64,000 bases of DNA from Pseudomonas capeferrum (GTDB lineage: Bacteria; Pseudomonadota; Gammaproteobacteria; Pseudomonadales; Pseudomonadaceae): contig NZ_JMIT01000004.1 in the NCBI RefSeq assembly GCF_000731675.1, positions 124,001-188,000 on the forward strand. The letters run 5' to 3'. The translations under genes and the position numbers were made by a program. This document shows, in pieces, positions 52,495-63,545 of the stretch (its first letter is position 1; every line of letters begins with the position of its first letter). The notes under the pieces are model-generated. The model had not been told where the DNA came from and did no database searches. It was given only the letters and a program-made list of their open reading frames with translations.

Positions 52495-53364
52495 TCACTC
52501 CTCGACGCTCATGTATTCCTTGGCCCAGCGGATGTAATCCTCGGGCTGGGTGTAGGTGTGCGAGAGTTCGGTGGCGTTGAGGTTCTCGGACCTGTTCTGC
52601 TGGCCGCGCTGCAGGCGCAGGCAGTCGTAGGTGGCCTTGATGGCAGCAAAGTACGCCGCATGGCCATCGACCACGATGCGCACGCCCAGGCGTGCCAGGC
52701 GTTCGTCATCACGCAGGTTGGGGTTGGCGTAGGTCACCAGCATCAACGGCACGGTCAGGTGCTCGGCAATCTGCTCGAGCTGCTCGAAATCCTTCACCCC
52801 CACCATGCAGATCCCGTCGGCACCGGCTTTCTGATAGCTCTGGGTGCGCACGATGATTTCTTCGGTGCTCAGCACGCCGGCGTTGGTGCGGGCGATGATC
52901 GACAGCGACGAATCGACCCGTGCTTCAAGCGCCGCGCGAATCTTGCCGACGCCTTCATCGACTGGAATCAAATCGGTGGACTTGCGCCCGAACTGGGCCG
53001 GCAGCAGCGTATCTTCGATGGTCAGTGCCGCAACGCCGGCACGCTCCAGTTCGATGACCGTGCGCATGACATTCAGCGCGTTGCCGTAGCCGTGGTCGGC
53101 ATCGGCCAGCACCGGCAGTTGCGCCACACGGCCAATGCGTGTGGCCTGTTCGACGAACTCGCTGAGCGTGATCAAGGCAAAATCCGGTGCGGCCAGCACC
53201 TGCAGCGAAGCCACCGAACCACCAAGAATACCGACTTCGAAACCCAGGTCAGCGGCAATGCGCGCCGACATCGGGTCGAACACGGACGCTGTGTGGTAAC
53301 AGGAACCTGAAGCGAGCAGCTCGCGGAAGGCAAAACGCAAATCTTGGTGGGAAGCCCTGGGCAT
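52495..53364 (-). CDS. oxaloacetate decarboxylase (PEP mutase/isocitrate lyase superfamily)
   Basis: 289-aa TIM-barrel protein resembling the Pseudomonas oxaloacetate decarboxylase (PA4872 type), giving pyruvate and CO2. The metal/substrate region [18 protein letters not shown] and [11 protein letters not shown] are seen; methylisocitrate lyase and phosphonomutase motifs (KKCGH-type loop) are not, because the loop reads FGRKSTD. GGAG precedes the ATG at 53364. Often mis-annotated as carboxyphosphonoenolpyruvate mutase. No operon partner. Confidence 0.85.
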   Translation of the reverse strand: MPRASHQDLRFAFRELLASGSCYHTASVFDPMSARIAADLGFEVGILGGSVASLQVLAAPDFALITLSEFVEQATRIGRVAQLPVLADADHGYGNALNVMRTVIELERAGVAALTIEDTLLPAQFGRKSTDLIPVDEGVGKIRAALEARVDSSLSIIARTNAGVLSTEEIIVRTQSYQKAGADGICMVGVKDFEQLEQIAEHLTVPLMLVTYANPNLRDDERLARLGVRIVVDGHAAYFAAIKATYDCLRLQRGQQNRSENLNATELSHTYTQPEDYIRWAKEYMSVEE

Positions 53365-53711
53365 GATCACTCCGCAATAACGTGAAATTGAACGGTTGCT
53401 ACCAACCCCTGAATCGGGTCTACCTGACCTGTTCCAACCGTCGCCCACCGGGCGGTCATGCTCGACATGCAGGCAGAGGAATAAAAGGTATGGGATACAG
53501 CGACACGAAAACCCTGCGGCAATTAGCTGCACCAAGCTGGTGCAGGCCACGGATCACAGCCCCTGCGGTCCAGCCACGATATCACGCGGCCATGCCTCAC
53601 TGGATGAATGCGCCAATGCCGATCTTGCATAGGGGATGCAGATAGTACATAGGAAGCTACCTAAGTCAGGTTACACTTCATCGGCCTCATTGCCATGCCT
53701 AAGGTAATTTC
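53365..53711. other. non-coding gap between decarboxylase and MFS genes
   Basis: 347 bp shared by two divergent genes. I see one short inverted repeat CTGCACCA-AGC-TGGTGCAG at 53527-53545, a possible operator for either gene, and no gene-like frame with a ribosome-binding site. Confidence 0.5.
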
Positions 53712-55163
53712 GTGACTGCCGCCCTGCCCCCGACCGTCTTGCGCAACGTGCTCACCGCTCTGATGCTGGCCATCTTCCTCGGCGCGTTGGACCAGACCAT
53801 TGTCGCCGTCTCGCTGCCGGCCATTTCCGCACAATTCAACGATGTCGGCCTGCTGGCCTGGGTGATCTCCGGGTACATGGTAGCGATGACGGTGGCGGTG
53901 CCGATCTACGGCAAACTGGGTGACCTGTATGGCCGGCGGCGGATGATCCTTACCGGCATCACGCTGTTCACCCTGGCGTCGATTGCCTGCGCCCTCGCCC
54001 AGGACATGCAGCAACTGGTGCTGGCCCGTGTGCTGCAAGGGGTCGGTGCTGGGGGCATGGTGTCGGTCAGCCAGGCGATCATCGGCGACTTCGTGCCACC
54101 GCGCGAACGTGGCCGTTACCAGGGCTATTTCAGCAGCATGTACGCAGTGGCCAGCGTCGCCGGGCCGGTGCTCGGCGGCTGGCTGACCGAGTACCTGTCC
54201 TGGCGCTGGGTGTTCTGGATCAACCTGCCACTGGGAATGGTCGCGTTGTGGGCGATCCATCGGGCACTGCGCGACATGCCGGTCAAGCGCCGCGAGGCCC
54301 AGGTCGATTACCTCGGCGCCGTGTTGCTGATTGTTGGCCTGGGTAGCCTGCTGCTGGGCATTACCCTGGTCGGCCAGGGCCACGCCTGGGCAGCGCCATC
54401 CGTACTGGCGCTGTTCGCCTGCGCGGTGCTTGGCCTGGCGCTTTTCATTGGCCATGAACGGCGCTGCCCGGAGCCGCTGCTGCCCCTCGACCTGTTCGGC
54501 AACCGCGTCGCCGTGCTGTGCTGGGGGGTGATATTTTTCGCCAGTTTCCAGTCGATTTCCCTGACCATGCTCATGCCCTTGCGCTACCAGGGCATCACCG
54601 GTGCAGGTGCCGACAGCGCGGCATTGCACCTGCTGCCACTGGCCATGGGCCTGCCGATGGGGGCCTTCACCGGCGGCCGCATGACCAGCCTCACCGGGCG
54701 CTACAAACCGCAGATACTCACCGGCGCGCTGCTGATGCCGGTGGCCATCTTCGCCATGGCCATGACACCGCCGCAGTCGTCGCTGCTCAGCGCCGTGTTC
54801 ATGTTGCTGACCGGCATTGCCTGCGGGCTGCAGTTTCCGACGTCGCTGGTGGGCACGCAAAGCGCGGTGGCCAGCAAGGACATTGGCGTGGCCACCAGCA
54901 CCACCAACCTGTTCCGCTCGCTTGGGGGGGCCATGGGGGTGGCGTGCATGTCCAGCCTGCTGCTGGCGTTGCTGCACCAGGGTGGGTTCGAGCTGCTGGG
55001 CAACCCCTTGCTGGGCAGCCTGAAGGCAGGCGAGGCCGACCCACTGACCCAGGCAAGGTTACTGGAGACGTTCAAGCATTTGTTGATGGGCAGTGGTGTG
55101 GTTGCACTGCTGGGGTTGGTGGCGGCGCTGGCGTTGCCGGACCGGCAATTGCGCGGGCACTAA
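53712..55163 (+). CDS. MFS drug exporter of the EmrB/QacA (DHA2) family
   Basis: 14-helix proton-driven drug exporter, 483 aa, GTG start at 53712 after TAAGG. Family marks are LGALDQTIVAVSLPAI (residues 18-33), GKLGDLYGRRRMIL (motif A, about 71-84) and GVGAGGMVSVSQAIIGD. No EmrA-type membrane fusion gene accompanies it. It is convergent with ttgR, so it is not part of the ttg operon, although the same neighbourhood occurs in P. putida. Confidence 0.9.
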   Translation: MTAALPPTVLRNVLTALMLAIFLGALDQTIVAVSLPAISAQFNDVGLLAWVISGYMVAMTVAVPIYGKLGDLYGRRRMILTGITLFTLASIACALAQDMQQLVLARVLQGVGAGGMVSVSQAIIGDFVPPRERGRYQGYFSSMYAVASVAGPVLGGWLTEYLSWRWVFWINLPLGMVALWAIHRALRDMPVKRREAQVDYLGAVLLIVGLGSLLLGITLVGQGHAWAAPSVLALFACAVLGLALFIGHERRCPEPLLPLDLFGNRVAVLCWGVIFFASFQSISLTMLMPLRYQGITGAGADSAALHLLPLAMGLPMGAFTGGRMTSLTGRYKPQILTGALLMPVAIFAMAMTPPQSSLLSAVFMLLTGIACGLQFPTSLVGTQSAVASKDIGVATSTTNLFRSLGGAMGVACMSSLLLALLHQGGFELLGNPLLGSLKAGEADPLTQARLLETFKHLLMGSGVVALLGLVAALALPDRQLRGH

Positions 55164-55165
55164 TA

Positions 55166-55218
55166 AAGCAGGGCCGCAAGCGACCCCGCCTTTAATGCCC
55201 CGTTAATACAATGGGGCA
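55166..55218. terminator. hairpins between the convergent MFS and ttgR genes
   Basis: Two stems: an imperfect GCAGGGCCGC/GCGACCCCGC at 55168-55189 followed by CCTTTAA, and TGCCCCGTT/AATGGGGCA at 55196-55218 with one G-U pair. They probably end the two convergent transcripts. Confidence 0.5.
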
Positions 55219-55246
55219 ACACTCCCTCACAATCCTTAACAAAGTG

Positions 55247-55879
55247 TCATTTGCGCAGCGCTGGGCTCAAGCGCAGCATATCCAGCCCGGTGTCGACCCA
55301 TTTTTCGACATCACGCAGCAGGTCGAAACTGTCCGGCAGCAATAACCAGCGCCCGATCAGGCCATCGACATAGGCAAACATGGCCACCGCCGCGCGCTCG
55401 ACATCCAGCTCGACAGGCAACTGGCCCCGGCGCGCGGCATTGGCAAGCGCCAGGGCAATGCCCTTGTGGCAATCCAGCACCGTGCTCTGGCGCTGCTGGC
55501 GAATTTCACACATGTCATCGGTGAACTCGCACTTGTGATGCAGAATTTCATTGATACGCCGGGTTCGGGCATCGAGCACCAGCTCGTTGAACACTTGCAG
55601 CAGCAGCTTGCGCATGCAACCCAGCGGGTCCAGTTCGTCCTCGCTTTCACTCGCGCGTGCAAGGTGGTCATGGGCTTCATGCAGGCTGTCGAGCAACGCC
55701 TGCACCAGTTCGGCCTTGTTGTTGAAGTGCCAGTAGATCGCACCTCGGGTGACGCCCGCCAGTTCGGCGATGTCGGCCAAGGTGGTTCGCGCAACCCCGC
55801 GCTTGTAGAAGGCCTTCTCCGCCGCCTCGATGATCTGGGCGCGGGTTTCCTGGGCTTCTTCTTTGGTTCTACGGACCAT
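55247..55879 (-). CDS. ttgR: TetR-family repressor TtgR
   Basis: Represses the ttgABC efflux operon and itself; flavonoids, chloramphenicol and other amphipathic ligands release it from DNA. The 210-aa protein has the N-terminal TetR helix-turn-helix [21 protein letters not shown] (32-52) and an all-helical ligand domain. The sequence agrees with TtgR from memory over its whole length. It is divergent from ttgA, with the known-type operator between them. Confidence 0.95.
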   Translation of the reverse strand: MVRRTKEEAQETRAQIIEAAEKAFYKRGVARTTLADIAELAGVTRGAIYWHFNNKAELVQALLDSLHEAHDHLARASESEDELDPLGCMRKLLLQVFNELVLDARTRRINEILHHKCEFTDDMCEIRQQRQSTVLDCHKGIALALANAARRGQLPVELDVERAAVAMFAYVDGLIGRWLLLPDSFDLLRDVEKWVDTGLDMLRLSPALRK

Positions 55880-56005
55880 GGCAGTACAACCTCATCTGGG
55901 CCCGAGCGCACGGCGCGCTCGGGGAAACCGCCGGGGTCGCCTCTGCAGGGCGTCTCCCGAATGGGCTAATCAAGGGCTGCGGCAGTCACCAAGTACTGCG
56001 CAGCG

Positions 56006-56036
56006 GTATTTACAAACAACCATGAATGTAGGTATA
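56006..56036. promoter_or_regulatory. TtgR operator in the ttgR-ttgA intergenic region
   Basis: The sequence around TATTTACAAACAACCATGAA followed by TGTAGGTATATTCC corresponds to the pseudo-palindromic operator described for TtgR in P. putida, which overlaps both divergent promoters. Half-sites TATTTACA (56007-56014) and TGTAGGTA (56027-56034) are inverted copies with one mismatch. Confidence 0.85.
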
Positions 56037-56134
56037 TTCCTTAGCAAGCTATTTATCCACCGGATAGCATTTTTCTGAATCAGACTCTTCCATTACTCTT
56101 GAGCGTCTCCTGCTCCAGCGCCCCGAGGATCCTC

Positions 56135-57289
56135 ATGCAATTCAAGCCAGCCGTTACCGCTCTGGTTTCCGCCGTCGCCCTGGCAACTCTGCTCAGTGGC
56201 TGCAAGAAAGAAGAAGCAGCGCCTGCCGCGCAGGCTCCTCAGGTCGGCGTCGTGACCATTCAGCCGCAAGCCTTCACCCTGACCTCGGAATTGCCGGGGC
56301 GCACCAGTGCCTACCGGGTTGCCGAAGTGCGACCACAGGTCAATGGCATCATTCTCAAGCGTCTCTTCAAGGAAGGCAGCGACGTCAAGGAAGGCCAGCA
56401 GCTGTACCAGATCGACCCTGCCGTCTACGAGGCCAACCTGGCCAATGCCCAGGCCAACCTGCAGGCCACCCGCTCGCTGGCCGAGCGCTACAAGCAGCTG
56501 ATCGATGAACAGGCTGTGTCCAAGCAGGAATACGACGACGCCAATGCCAAACGATTGCAGGCAGAGGCTGCACTTAAGAGTGCCCAGATCGACCTGCGCT
56601 ACACCAAAGTCCTGGCACCGATCAGCGGCCGTATCGGCCGTTCCGCGTTTACCGAAGGCGCGCTGGTGAGCAATGGTCAGACCAACGCCATGGCCACCAT
56701 CCAGCAACTCGACCCGGTCTACGTCGACGTCACCCAGTCCACCGCCGAGCTGCTCAAGCTGCGCCGTGACCTGGAAAGCGGCCAGTTGCAAAAGGCCGGC
56801 GAAAACGCCGCCTCGGTGCAACTGGTGCTCGAAGACGGCAGCCTGTTCAAGCAGCAAGGCCGCCTGGAGTTCTCCGAAGTCTCGGTCGACGAGACCACAG
56901 GCTCGGTGACCCTGCGTGCGATCTTCCCGAACCCAGACCACACCCTGCTGCCAGGCATGTTCGTGCATGCCCGCCTGCGCGCCGGGGTCAACGCCAACGC
57001 CATCCTGGCCCCACAGCAGGGCGTGACCCGCGACCTCAAGGGCGCGCCGACCGCACTGGTAGTCAACCAGGAAAACAAGGTCGAACTGCGCCAGCTCAAG
57101 GCCAGCCGTACCCTGGGCAGTGACTGGCTGATCGAGGAAGGCCTGAACCCGGGCGATCGCCTGATCACCGAAGGGCTGCAATACGTGCGTCCGGGCGTCG
57201 AGGTCAAGGTCAGCGAAGCCACCAACGTCAACAAGCCGGCCAGCCCTGATCAGGCCAACGCGGCGAAAGCAGACGCCAAAGCGGAGTAA
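56135..57289 (+). CDS. ttgA: RND efflux periplasmic adaptor TtgA
   Basis: Lipid-anchored membrane fusion protein linking TtgB to TtgC. The 384-aa protein has a lipoprotein signal LATLLSGC (Cys24) and the HlyD-type layout: RTSAYRVAEVRPQVNGII lipoyl half, long alpha hairpin (residues ~95-165) and beta-barrel. CGAGG precedes the ATG at 56135. First gene of ttgABC, the constitutive efflux pump for toluene, chloramphenicol, tetracycline and beta-lactams in P. putida; transcription from the TtgR-controlled promoter. Confidence 0.95.
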   Translation: MQFKPAVTALVSAVALATLLSGCKKEEAAPAAQAPQVGVVTIQPQAFTLTSELPGRTSAYRVAEVRPQVNGIILKRLFKEGSDVKEGQQLYQIDPAVYEANLANAQANLQATRSLAERYKQLIDEQAVSKQEYDDANAKRLQAEAALKSAQIDLRYTKVLAPISGRIGRSAFTEGALVSNGQTNAMATIQQLDPVYVDVTQSTAELLKLRRDLESGQLQKAGENAASVQLVLEDGSLFKQQGRLEFSEVSVDETTGSVTLRAIFPNPDHTLLPGMFVHARLRAGVNANAILAPQQGVTRDLKGAPTALVVNQENKVELRQLKASRTLGSDWLIEEGLNPGDRLITEGLQYVRPGVEVKVSEATNVNKPASPDQANAAKADAKAE

Positions 57290-57292
57290 ACC

Positions 57293-60200
57293 ATGTCGAA
57301 GTTCTTTATCGATCGCCCGATCTTCGCCTGGGTGATCGCCTTGGTGATCATGCTGGTCGGGGCCCTGTCGATCCTGAAGTTGCCGATCAACCAGTACCCA
57401 AGCATCGCGCCACCGGCCATCGCCATCGCCGTGACCTACCCGGGCGCCTCGGCGCAGACGGTGCAGGACACCGTGGTGCAGGTCATCGAGCAGCAGCTCA
57501 ACGGTATCGACAACCTGCGTTATGTGTCTTCGGAAAGTAACTCCGACGGCAGCATGACCATCACCGCTACCTTCGAGCAAGGCACCAACGCCGACACCGC
57601 GCAGGTTCAGGTTCAGAACAAGCTGAACCTGGCCACCCCGCTGTTGCCGCAGGAAGTGCAGCAACAGGGTATCCGTGTCACCAAGGCAGTGAAAAACTTC
57701 CTGTTGGTGATCGGCCTGGTGTCCGAAGATGGCAGCATGACCAAGGACGACTTGGCCAACTACATCGTCTCGAACATGCAGGACCCGGTTTCGCGGACCG
57801 CCGGCGTGGGTGACTTCCAGGTGTTCGGTGCCCAGTACGCCATGCGTATCTGGCTCGATCCGGCCAAGCTGAACAAGTTCCAGCTGACCCCGGTCGACGT
57901 GAAGACTGCGGTCGCTGCGCAGAACGTGCAGGTATCGTCCGGCCAGCTCGGCGGCTTGCCTGCCCTGCCGGGTACCCAGCTGAACGCCACCATCATCGGC
58001 AAGACCCGTCTGCAGACCGCCGAGCAGTTCGAAAAGATCCTGCTCAAGGTCAACAACGACGGTTCCCAGGTACGCCTGGGTGATGTCGCCGAGGTTGGCC
58101 TGGGCGGCGAGAACTACGCGGTCAGTGCCCAGTTCAACGGCAAACCGGCTTCGGGCCTGGCGGTCAAGCTGGCCACCGGCGCCAACGCCCTGGACACTGC
58201 CAAGGCGCTGCGCCAGACCATCAGCGACCTCGAGCCGTTCTTCCCGCCGGGCGTGAAGGCCGTGTTCCCGTACGACACCACGCCAGTGGTCACCGAATCG
58301 ATCAGTGGGGTGATCCACACCCTGATCGAAGCCGTGGTCCTGGTGTTCCTGGTGATGTACCTGTTCCTGCAGAACTTCCGCGCTACCATCATCACCACCA
58401 TGACCGTACCGGTGGTGTTGCTGGGTACCTTCGGCATCCTTGCCGCTGCGGGCTTCAGCATCAACACCCTGACCATGTTCGCCATGGTCCTGGCCATCGG
58501 CTTGCTGGTGGACGACGCCATCGTCGTGGTGGAGAACGTCGAGCGGGTGATGTCCGAGGAGGGCTTGCCACCCAAGGAAGCCACCAAGCGTTCCATGGAG
58601 CAGATCCAGGGTGCCCTGGTGGGTATCGCCCTGGTGCTGTCGGCGGTACTGCTGCCCATGGCCTTCTTCGGCGGTTCCACTGGGGTGATCTACCGCCAGT
58701 TCTCCATCACCATCGTCTCGGCCATGGGCCTGTCGGTGCTGGTGGCGCTGGTCTTTACCCCGGCACTGTGCGCAACCATGCTCAAGCCGCTGAAGAAGGG
58801 CGAGCACCACACAGCCAAAGGTGGTTTCTTCGGCTGGTTCAACCGCAACTTCGACCGCAGCGTAAACGGCTACGAGCGCAGCGTGGGCACCATCCTGCGC
58901 AACAAGGTGCCCTTCCTGCTGGGCTATGCACTGATCGTGGTTGGCATGATCTGGCTGTTCACCCGCATCCCGACGGCGTTCCTGCCTGAAGAAGACCAAG
59001 GCGTGTTGTTTGCCCAGGTGCAGACCCCGGCAGGCTCCAGTGCTGAACGCACCCAGGTGGTGGTCGACCAGATGCGTGAATACCTGCTCAAGGACGAAGC
59101 CGATACCGTTTCGTCGGTGTTCACCGTCAACGGCTTCAACTTTGCCGGCCGCGGCCAAAGCTCGGGCATGGCGTTCATCATGCTCAAGCCGTGGGGCGAG
59201 CGCTCCCAGGAGAACAGTGTGTTCGCCCTGGCCCAGCGTGCGCAGCAGCACTTCTTCACCTTCCGCGATGCGATGGTGTTCGCATTCGCCCCGCCTGCGG
59301 TACTCGAACTGGGTAACGCCACCGGCTTCGACGTGTTCCTCCAGGACCGCGGCGGCGTCGGCCATGCAAAACTCATGGAAGCACGCAACCAGTTCCTGGC
59401 CAAGGCTGCACAGAGCAAGATACTCAGTGCCGTGCGCCCTAACGGCCTGAACGATGAACCGCAGTACCAGCTGACCATTGATGACGAACGTGCCAGCGCC
59501 CTGGGCGTGACCATCGCCGACATCAACAACACCCTGTCGATTGCCTTGGGTGCCAGCTACGTCAACGACTTCATCGACCGTGGCCGGGTCAAGAAGGTGT
59601 ACATCCAGGGTGAACCCAATGCCCGGATGAGCCCGGAAGACCTGCAGAAGTGGTACGTACGCAACGGTAAGGGCGAGATGGTGCCGTTCTCTTCCTTCGC
59701 CAAGGGCGAATGGACCTACGGCTCGCCGAAGCTGTCCCGTTACAACGGCGTCGAGGCGATGGAAATCCTTGGTGCGCCAGCGCCGGGCTACAGTACCGGT
59801 GAGGCCATGGCTGAAGTGGAACGCATCGCTGGCGAGCTGCCGGACGGTATCGGCTTCTCCTGGACGGGCATGTCCTATGAGGAAAAACTCTCCGGCTCGC
59901 AGATGCCGGCACTGTTCGCCCTCTCGATTCTGTTCGTGTTCCTGTGCCTGGCAGCGTTGTACGAAAGCTGGTCGATCCCGATCGCGGTCGTGCTGGTGGT
60001 ACCGCTGGGTATCATCGGTGCCCTGATCGCCGCCAGCCTGCGCGGTTTGTCCAACGACGTGTACTTCCTGGTCGGCCTGTTGACCACCATCGGCCTGGCG
60101 GCGAAGAACGCGATCCTGATCGTCGAGTTCGCCAAAGAGCTGCACGAGCAGGGCCGCAGCCTGTACGACGCTGCGATCGAGGCGTGCCGCATGCGTCTGC

Positions 60201-60445
60201 GCCCGATCATCATGACCTCGCTGGCGTTCATCCTCGGCGTGGTACCGTTGACCATCGCCAGCGGCGCAGGCGCCGGCAGCCAGCATGCGATCGGCACCGG
60301 CGTGATCGGCGGCATGATCAGTGCGACCGTGCTGGCAATCTTCTGGGTACCGCTATTCTTCGTCGCAGTGTCGTCGATGTTCGGCAGCAAAGAGCCGAAA
60401 AAAGACGACACCCCTGAAACTCCACGTTATGAGGCTGGGCAATGA
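57293..60445 (+). CDS. ttgB: RND efflux transporter TtgB
   Basis: Inner-membrane proton-driven hydrophobic/amphiphilic RND pump, 1050 aa, with twelve transmembrane helices and two large periplasmic loops. The relay aspartates are in [16 protein letters not shown] (about 402-417), and the PEEDQG motif of the porter domain and the C-terminal [14 protein letters not shown] motif are present. Starts 3 bp after ttgA and overlaps ttgC by 4 bp. Confidence 0.96.
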   Translation: MSKFFIDRPIFAWVIALVIMLVGALSILKLPINQYPSIAPPAIAIAVTYPGASAQTVQDTVVQVIEQQLNGIDNLRYVSSESNSDGSMTITATFEQGTNADTAQVQVQNKLNLATPLLPQEVQQQGIRVTKAVKNFLLVIGLVSEDGSMTKDDLANYIVSNMQDPVSRTAGVGDFQVFGAQYAMRIWLDPAKLNKFQLTPVDVKTAVAAQNVQVSSGQLGGLPALPGTQLNATIIGKTRLQTAEQFEKILLKVNNDGSQVRLGDVAEVGLGGENYAVSAQFNGKPASGLAVKLATGANALDTAKALRQTISDLEPFFPPGVKAVFPYDTTPVVTESISGVIHTLIEAVVLVFLVMYLFLQNFRATIITTMTVPVVLLGTFGILAAAGFSINTLTMFAMVLAIGLLVDDAIVVVENVERVMSEEGLPPKEATKRSMEQIQGALVGIALVLSAVLLPMAFFGGSTGVIYRQFSITIVSAMGLSVLVALVFTPALCATMLKPLKKGEHHTAKGGFFGWFNRNFDRSVNGYERSVGTILRNKVPFLLGYALIVVGMIWLFTRIPTAFLPEEDQGVLFAQVQTPAGSSAERTQVVVDQMREYLLKDEADTVSSVFTVNGFNFAGRGQSSGMAFIMLKPWGERSQENSVFALAQRAQQHFFTFRDAMVFAFAPPAVLELGNATGFDVFLQDRGGVGHAKLMEARNQFLAKAAQSKILSAVRPNGLNDEPQYQLTIDDERASALGVTIADINNTLSIALGASYVNDFIDRGRVKKVYIQGEPNARMSPEDLQKWYVRNGKGEMVPFSSFAKGEWTYGSPKLSRYNGVEAMEILGAPAPGYSTGEAMAEVERIAGELPDGIGFSWTGMSYEEKLSGSQMPALFALSILFVFLCLAALYESWSIPIAVVLVVPLGIIGALIAASLRGLSNDVYFLVGLLTTIGLAAKNAILIVEFAKELHEQGRSLYDAAIEACRMRLRPIIMTSLAFILGVVPLTIASGAGAGSQHAIGTGVIGGMISATVLAIFWVPLFFVAVSSMFGSKEPKKDDTPETPRYEAGQ

Positions 60446-61896
60446 CCAAGTCTTTGTTGTCCCTGGCGGTAACCGCTTTCATTCTTGGCGGTTGCTCGCT
60501 GATCCCTGATTACCAGACCCCGGAAGCGCCGGTGGCAGCGCAGTGGCCGCAAGGCCCTGCGTATTCGCCGACCCAATCGGCAGACGTTGCTGCCGCCGAA
60601 CAGGGCTGGCGCCAGTTCTTCCACGACCCGGCGCTGCAGCAGCTGATTCAGACCTCGCTGGTGAACAACCGCGACCTGCGTGTCGCGGCGCTGAACATCG
60701 ACGCCTACCGCGCGCAGTACCGCATCCAGCGGGCCGACCTGTTCCCGGCGGTTTCGGCCACTGGCAGCGGCAGCCGCCAGCGGGTACCGGCAGACATGTC
60801 GCAGACCGGCCAAGCCGGTATCACCAGCCAGTACTCGGCCACTCTCGGCGTCAGTGCCTATGAGCTGGACCTTTTCGGCCGTGTGCGCAGCCTTAGCGAG
60901 CAAGCGCTGGAAACCTACCTGTCCAGTGAACAGGCACGGCGCTCCACGCAGATCGCCCTGGTGGCCAGCGTGGCCAACGCCTACTACACCTGGCAGGCGG
61001 ATCAGGCGTTGTTCAAGCTGACCGAAGACACCCTGAAGACCTACCAGGAAAGCTACAACCTGACCCGTCGCAGCAATGAAGTCGGTGTCGCCTCGGCGCT
61101 CGACCTCAGCCAGGCACGCACCGCCGTGGAAGGCGCGCGGGTCAAGTACTCGCAGTACCAGCGCCTGGTTGCCCAGGACCTCAACAGCCTGACTGTGCTG
61201 CTGGGTACCGGCGTACCGGCCAACCTGCCCCAGCCGCTGGAGCTGAACGCCGACCAGCTGGCCGAAGTACCGGCCGGCCTGCCGTCGGACATCCTTCAGC
61301 GTCGCCCGGACATCCAGGAAGCCGAGCACCTGCTCAAGGCCGCCAACGCCAACATCGGCGCGGCCCGTGCAGCGTTCTTCCCGAGCATCAGCCTGACCGC
61401 CAACGCCGGCACCTTGAGTACCGACATGGACGGCCTGTTCAAAGGCGGTTCGGGCACCTGGTTGTTCCAGCCGCAGATCAACCTGCCGATCTTCAACGCC
61501 GGCAGCCTGAAGGCCAGCCTGGACTACTCGAAGATCCAGAAGGACATCAACGTCGCCAAGTACGAGAAGACCATCCAGACCGCCTTCCAGGAAGTCTCCG
61601 ATGGCCTGGCGGCGCGCAAGACCTTCGAAGAGCAGTTGCAGGCCCAGCGTGACCTGGTGCAGGCCAACCAGGACTACTACCGCCTGGCCGAGCGTCGCTA
61701 CCGTATCGGTATCGACAGCAACCTGACCTTCCTCGACGCCCAACGTAACCTGTTCAGCGCCCAGCAGGCACTGATCGGTGATCGCCTGTCGCAGCTGACC
61801 AGCGAGGTCAACCTGTACAAGGCGCTCGGCGGCGGCTGGTACGAGCAGACCGGGCAGGCCAATCAGCAGGCTTCGGTGGCAACACCGAAAGGCTGA
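60442..61896 (+). CDS. ttgC: outer-membrane efflux channel TtgC
   Basis: TolC-like outer-membrane lipoprotein of the OprM type, 484 aa. The signal peptide ends with [10 protein letters not shown] (lipidated Cys18), followed by two OEP repeats ([10 protein letters not shown] ... NPADLGG-like regions; [31 protein letters not shown]). It completes the TtgABC tripartite pump. The ATGA overlap with ttgB indicates translational coupling. Confidence 0.95.
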   Translation: MTKSLLSLAVTAFILGGCSLIPDYQTPEAPVAAQWPQGPAYSPTQSADVAAAEQGWRQFFHDPALQQLIQTSLVNNRDLRVAALNIDAYRAQYRIQRADLFPAVSATGSGSRQRVPADMSQTGQAGITSQYSATLGVSAYELDLFGRVRSLSEQALETYLSSEQARRSTQIALVASVANAYYTWQADQALFKLTEDTLKTYQESYNLTRRSNEVGVASALDLSQARTAVEGARVKYSQYQRLVAQDLNSLTVLLGTGVPANLPQPLELNADQLAEVPAGLPSDILQRRPDIQEAEHLLKAANANIGAARAAFFPSISLTANAGTLSTDMDGLFKGGSGTWLFQPQINLPIFNAGSLKASLDYSKIQKDINVAKYEKTIQTAFQEVSDGLAARKTFEEQLQAQRDLVQANQDYYRLAERRYRIGIDSNLTFLDAQRNLFSAQQALIGDRLSQLTSEVNLYKALGGGWYEQTGQANQQASVATPKG

Positions 61897-61915
61897 ATGC
61901 CCTGGTAGCAACATC

Positions 61916-61941
61916 AAGCCCACCCTCGCGGTGGGCTTTTT
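61916..61941 (+). terminator. intrinsic terminator of ttgABC
   Basis: A perfect 9-bp stem AAGCCCACC/GGTGGGCTT followed by a T run, 19 bp after the ttgC stop. Confidence 0.92.
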
Positions 61942-62152
61942 GTTGTCGCTTGCCTGGGCAGGCAAACAATTAACCACCTGGAACATTCCGTTCGATTATC
62001 GCCCCATACCGTCTGCGACGAATTGCCTCGCCCCTTCCCTTCCCCGCACCATCCGCTCACGCAACGTTGCCCACGTTCATCAAAGACCCGCACCTGCAGG
62101 CCGCATCCTGCAGCGCAACGGCTCGCCCATAAAAACAAGAGATCCACGACAG

Positions 62153-63406
62153 ATGAGCACTTCGCATACCGCACGCCAGCTGCTGCCCGGCCTGTTGGCC
62201 ATGTCCTGCACCCTCCCCGCGTTTGCTGCGGACGGCGGCTTCATGGAAGACGCCAAGGCCACCCTCAACCTGCGCAACTTCTACATCAACCGCAACTTCG
62301 TCGACCCAGCCCACCCCCAGAGCAAGGCCGAGGAATGGACCCAGAGCTTCATCCTCGATGCCCGCTCCGGCTTCACCCAGGGCACCGTGGGTTTCGGCGT
62401 GGATGTGTTGGGCATGTACTCGGTCAAGCTCGATGGCGGCAGAGGCACCACCAACACCCACCTGTTGCCGGTGCACGATGACGGCCGTCCCGCAGACGAT
62501 TTCGGCCGCCTGGGCGTGGCCCTGAAAGCCAAGCTCTCGCAGACCGAACTGAAGGTCGGCGAATGGATGCCAGTGCTGCCGATCCTGCGTTCGGACGATG
62601 GCCGCTCGCTGCCACAGACCTTCCGCGGCGGCCAGCTCACCTCCAAGGAAATCGACGGCCTGACCCTGTACGCCGGCCAGTTCCGCGGCAACAGCCCACG
62701 CAACGACGCCAGCATGGAAGACATGTCGCTCAATGGCCGTGCAGCCTTCACCTCGGACCGCTTCAACTTCGGCGGCGGTGAATACACCTTCAACGACAAG
62801 CGCACGATGATTGGGCTGTGGGATGCCCAACTCAAGGACATCTACCGCCAGCAGTACCTCAACCTGGTACACAGCCAGCCACTGGGCGACTGGACCCTGG
62901 GCGCCAACCTCGGCTACTTCATCGGCAAGGAAGACGGCGCCGAGCGCGCTGGGGAACTGGATAACCGCACCGCCTCGGCACTGCTTTCGGCACGCTACCA
63001 AGGCCATACCTTCTACGTCGGCCTGCAAAAGGTCAGTGGCGATGACGCCTGGCTGCGGGTCAACGGCACCAGCGGCGGCACCTTGGCCAACGACAGCTAC
63101 AACGCCAGCTTCGACAATGCCAAGGAGCGTTCCTGGCAGGTGCGCCATGACTTCAACTTCGCCACCGTCGGGGTACCGGGGCTGACCTTGATGAACCGCT
63201 ATATCAAGGGTGACAACGTGACGGCGGGTGGCGTCGACGATGGCAAGGAATGGGCACGGGAGACCGAGTTGGCCTACGTGGTGCAGTCGGGGTCGTTCAA
63301 GGACCTGTCGGTGAAATGGCGCAACTCCACCATGCGCCGGGATTTCAGCACCAATGCGTTCGATGAGAACCGACTGATTGTGAGTTACCCGTTGAATCTG
63401 CTGTGA
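62153..63406 (+). CDS. OprD-family porin (BenF/OpdK-like)
   Basis: Outer-membrane channel of 417 aa; signal peptide ends at AFA|ADG. The mature start ADGGFMEDAKATLNLRNFYINR and EEWTQSFILDARSG identify the OprD family; within it the shorter form without the long loops fits the OpdK/BenF aromatic-acid subgroup. The ATG at 62153 has AAGAG upstream. The downstream LysR suggests control by an aromatic or organic acid. Second OprD porin of the window; substrate unproven. Confidence 0.88.
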   Translation: MSTSHTARQLLPGLLAMSCTLPAFAADGGFMEDAKATLNLRNFYINRNFVDPAHPQSKAEEWTQSFILDARSGFTQGTVGFGVDVLGMYSVKLDGGRGTTNTHLLPVHDDGRPADDFGRLGVALKAKLSQTELKVGEWMPVLPILRSDDGRSLPQTFRGGQLTSKEIDGLTLYAGQFRGNSPRNDASMEDMSLNGRAAFTSDRFNFGGGEYTFNDKRTMIGLWDAQLKDIYRQQYLNLVHSQPLGDWTLGANLGYFIGKEDGAERAGELDNRTASALLSARYQGHTFYVGLQKVSGDDAWLRVNGTSGGTLANDSYNASFDNAKERSWQVRHDFNFATVGVPGLTLMNRYIKGDNVTAGGVDDGKEWARETELAYVVQSGSFKDLSVKWRNSTMRRDFSTNAFDENRLIVSYPLNLL

Positions 63407-63413
63407 TCTGGCC

Positions 63414-63445
63414 ACCCTCGTCGCAGTCAAACCCGTGACGAGGGT
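63414..63445 (+). terminator. weak terminator after the porin gene
   Basis: A 9-bp perfect stem ACCCTCGTC/GACGAGGGT with a 14-nt loop, followed by TTTAAAT. The next 100 bp are AT-rich and hold the promoter region of the LysR gene. Confidence 0.6.
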
Positions 63446-63545
63446 TTAAATAACAAAAAAGAATAACTAACGAAATAAACCATCTTTGACGACATATGCG
63501 GTAACCGCTTAAATCGACGTCTGTTCCCCGCCCTAGAGCCTCACC

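Noticed and set aside
56093-60286. 1397-codon open frame on the minus strand opposite ttgA and ttgB
   Set aside because: It is the high-GC antisense shadow of two well-recognised genes, with low-complexity composition and no recognisable domain.
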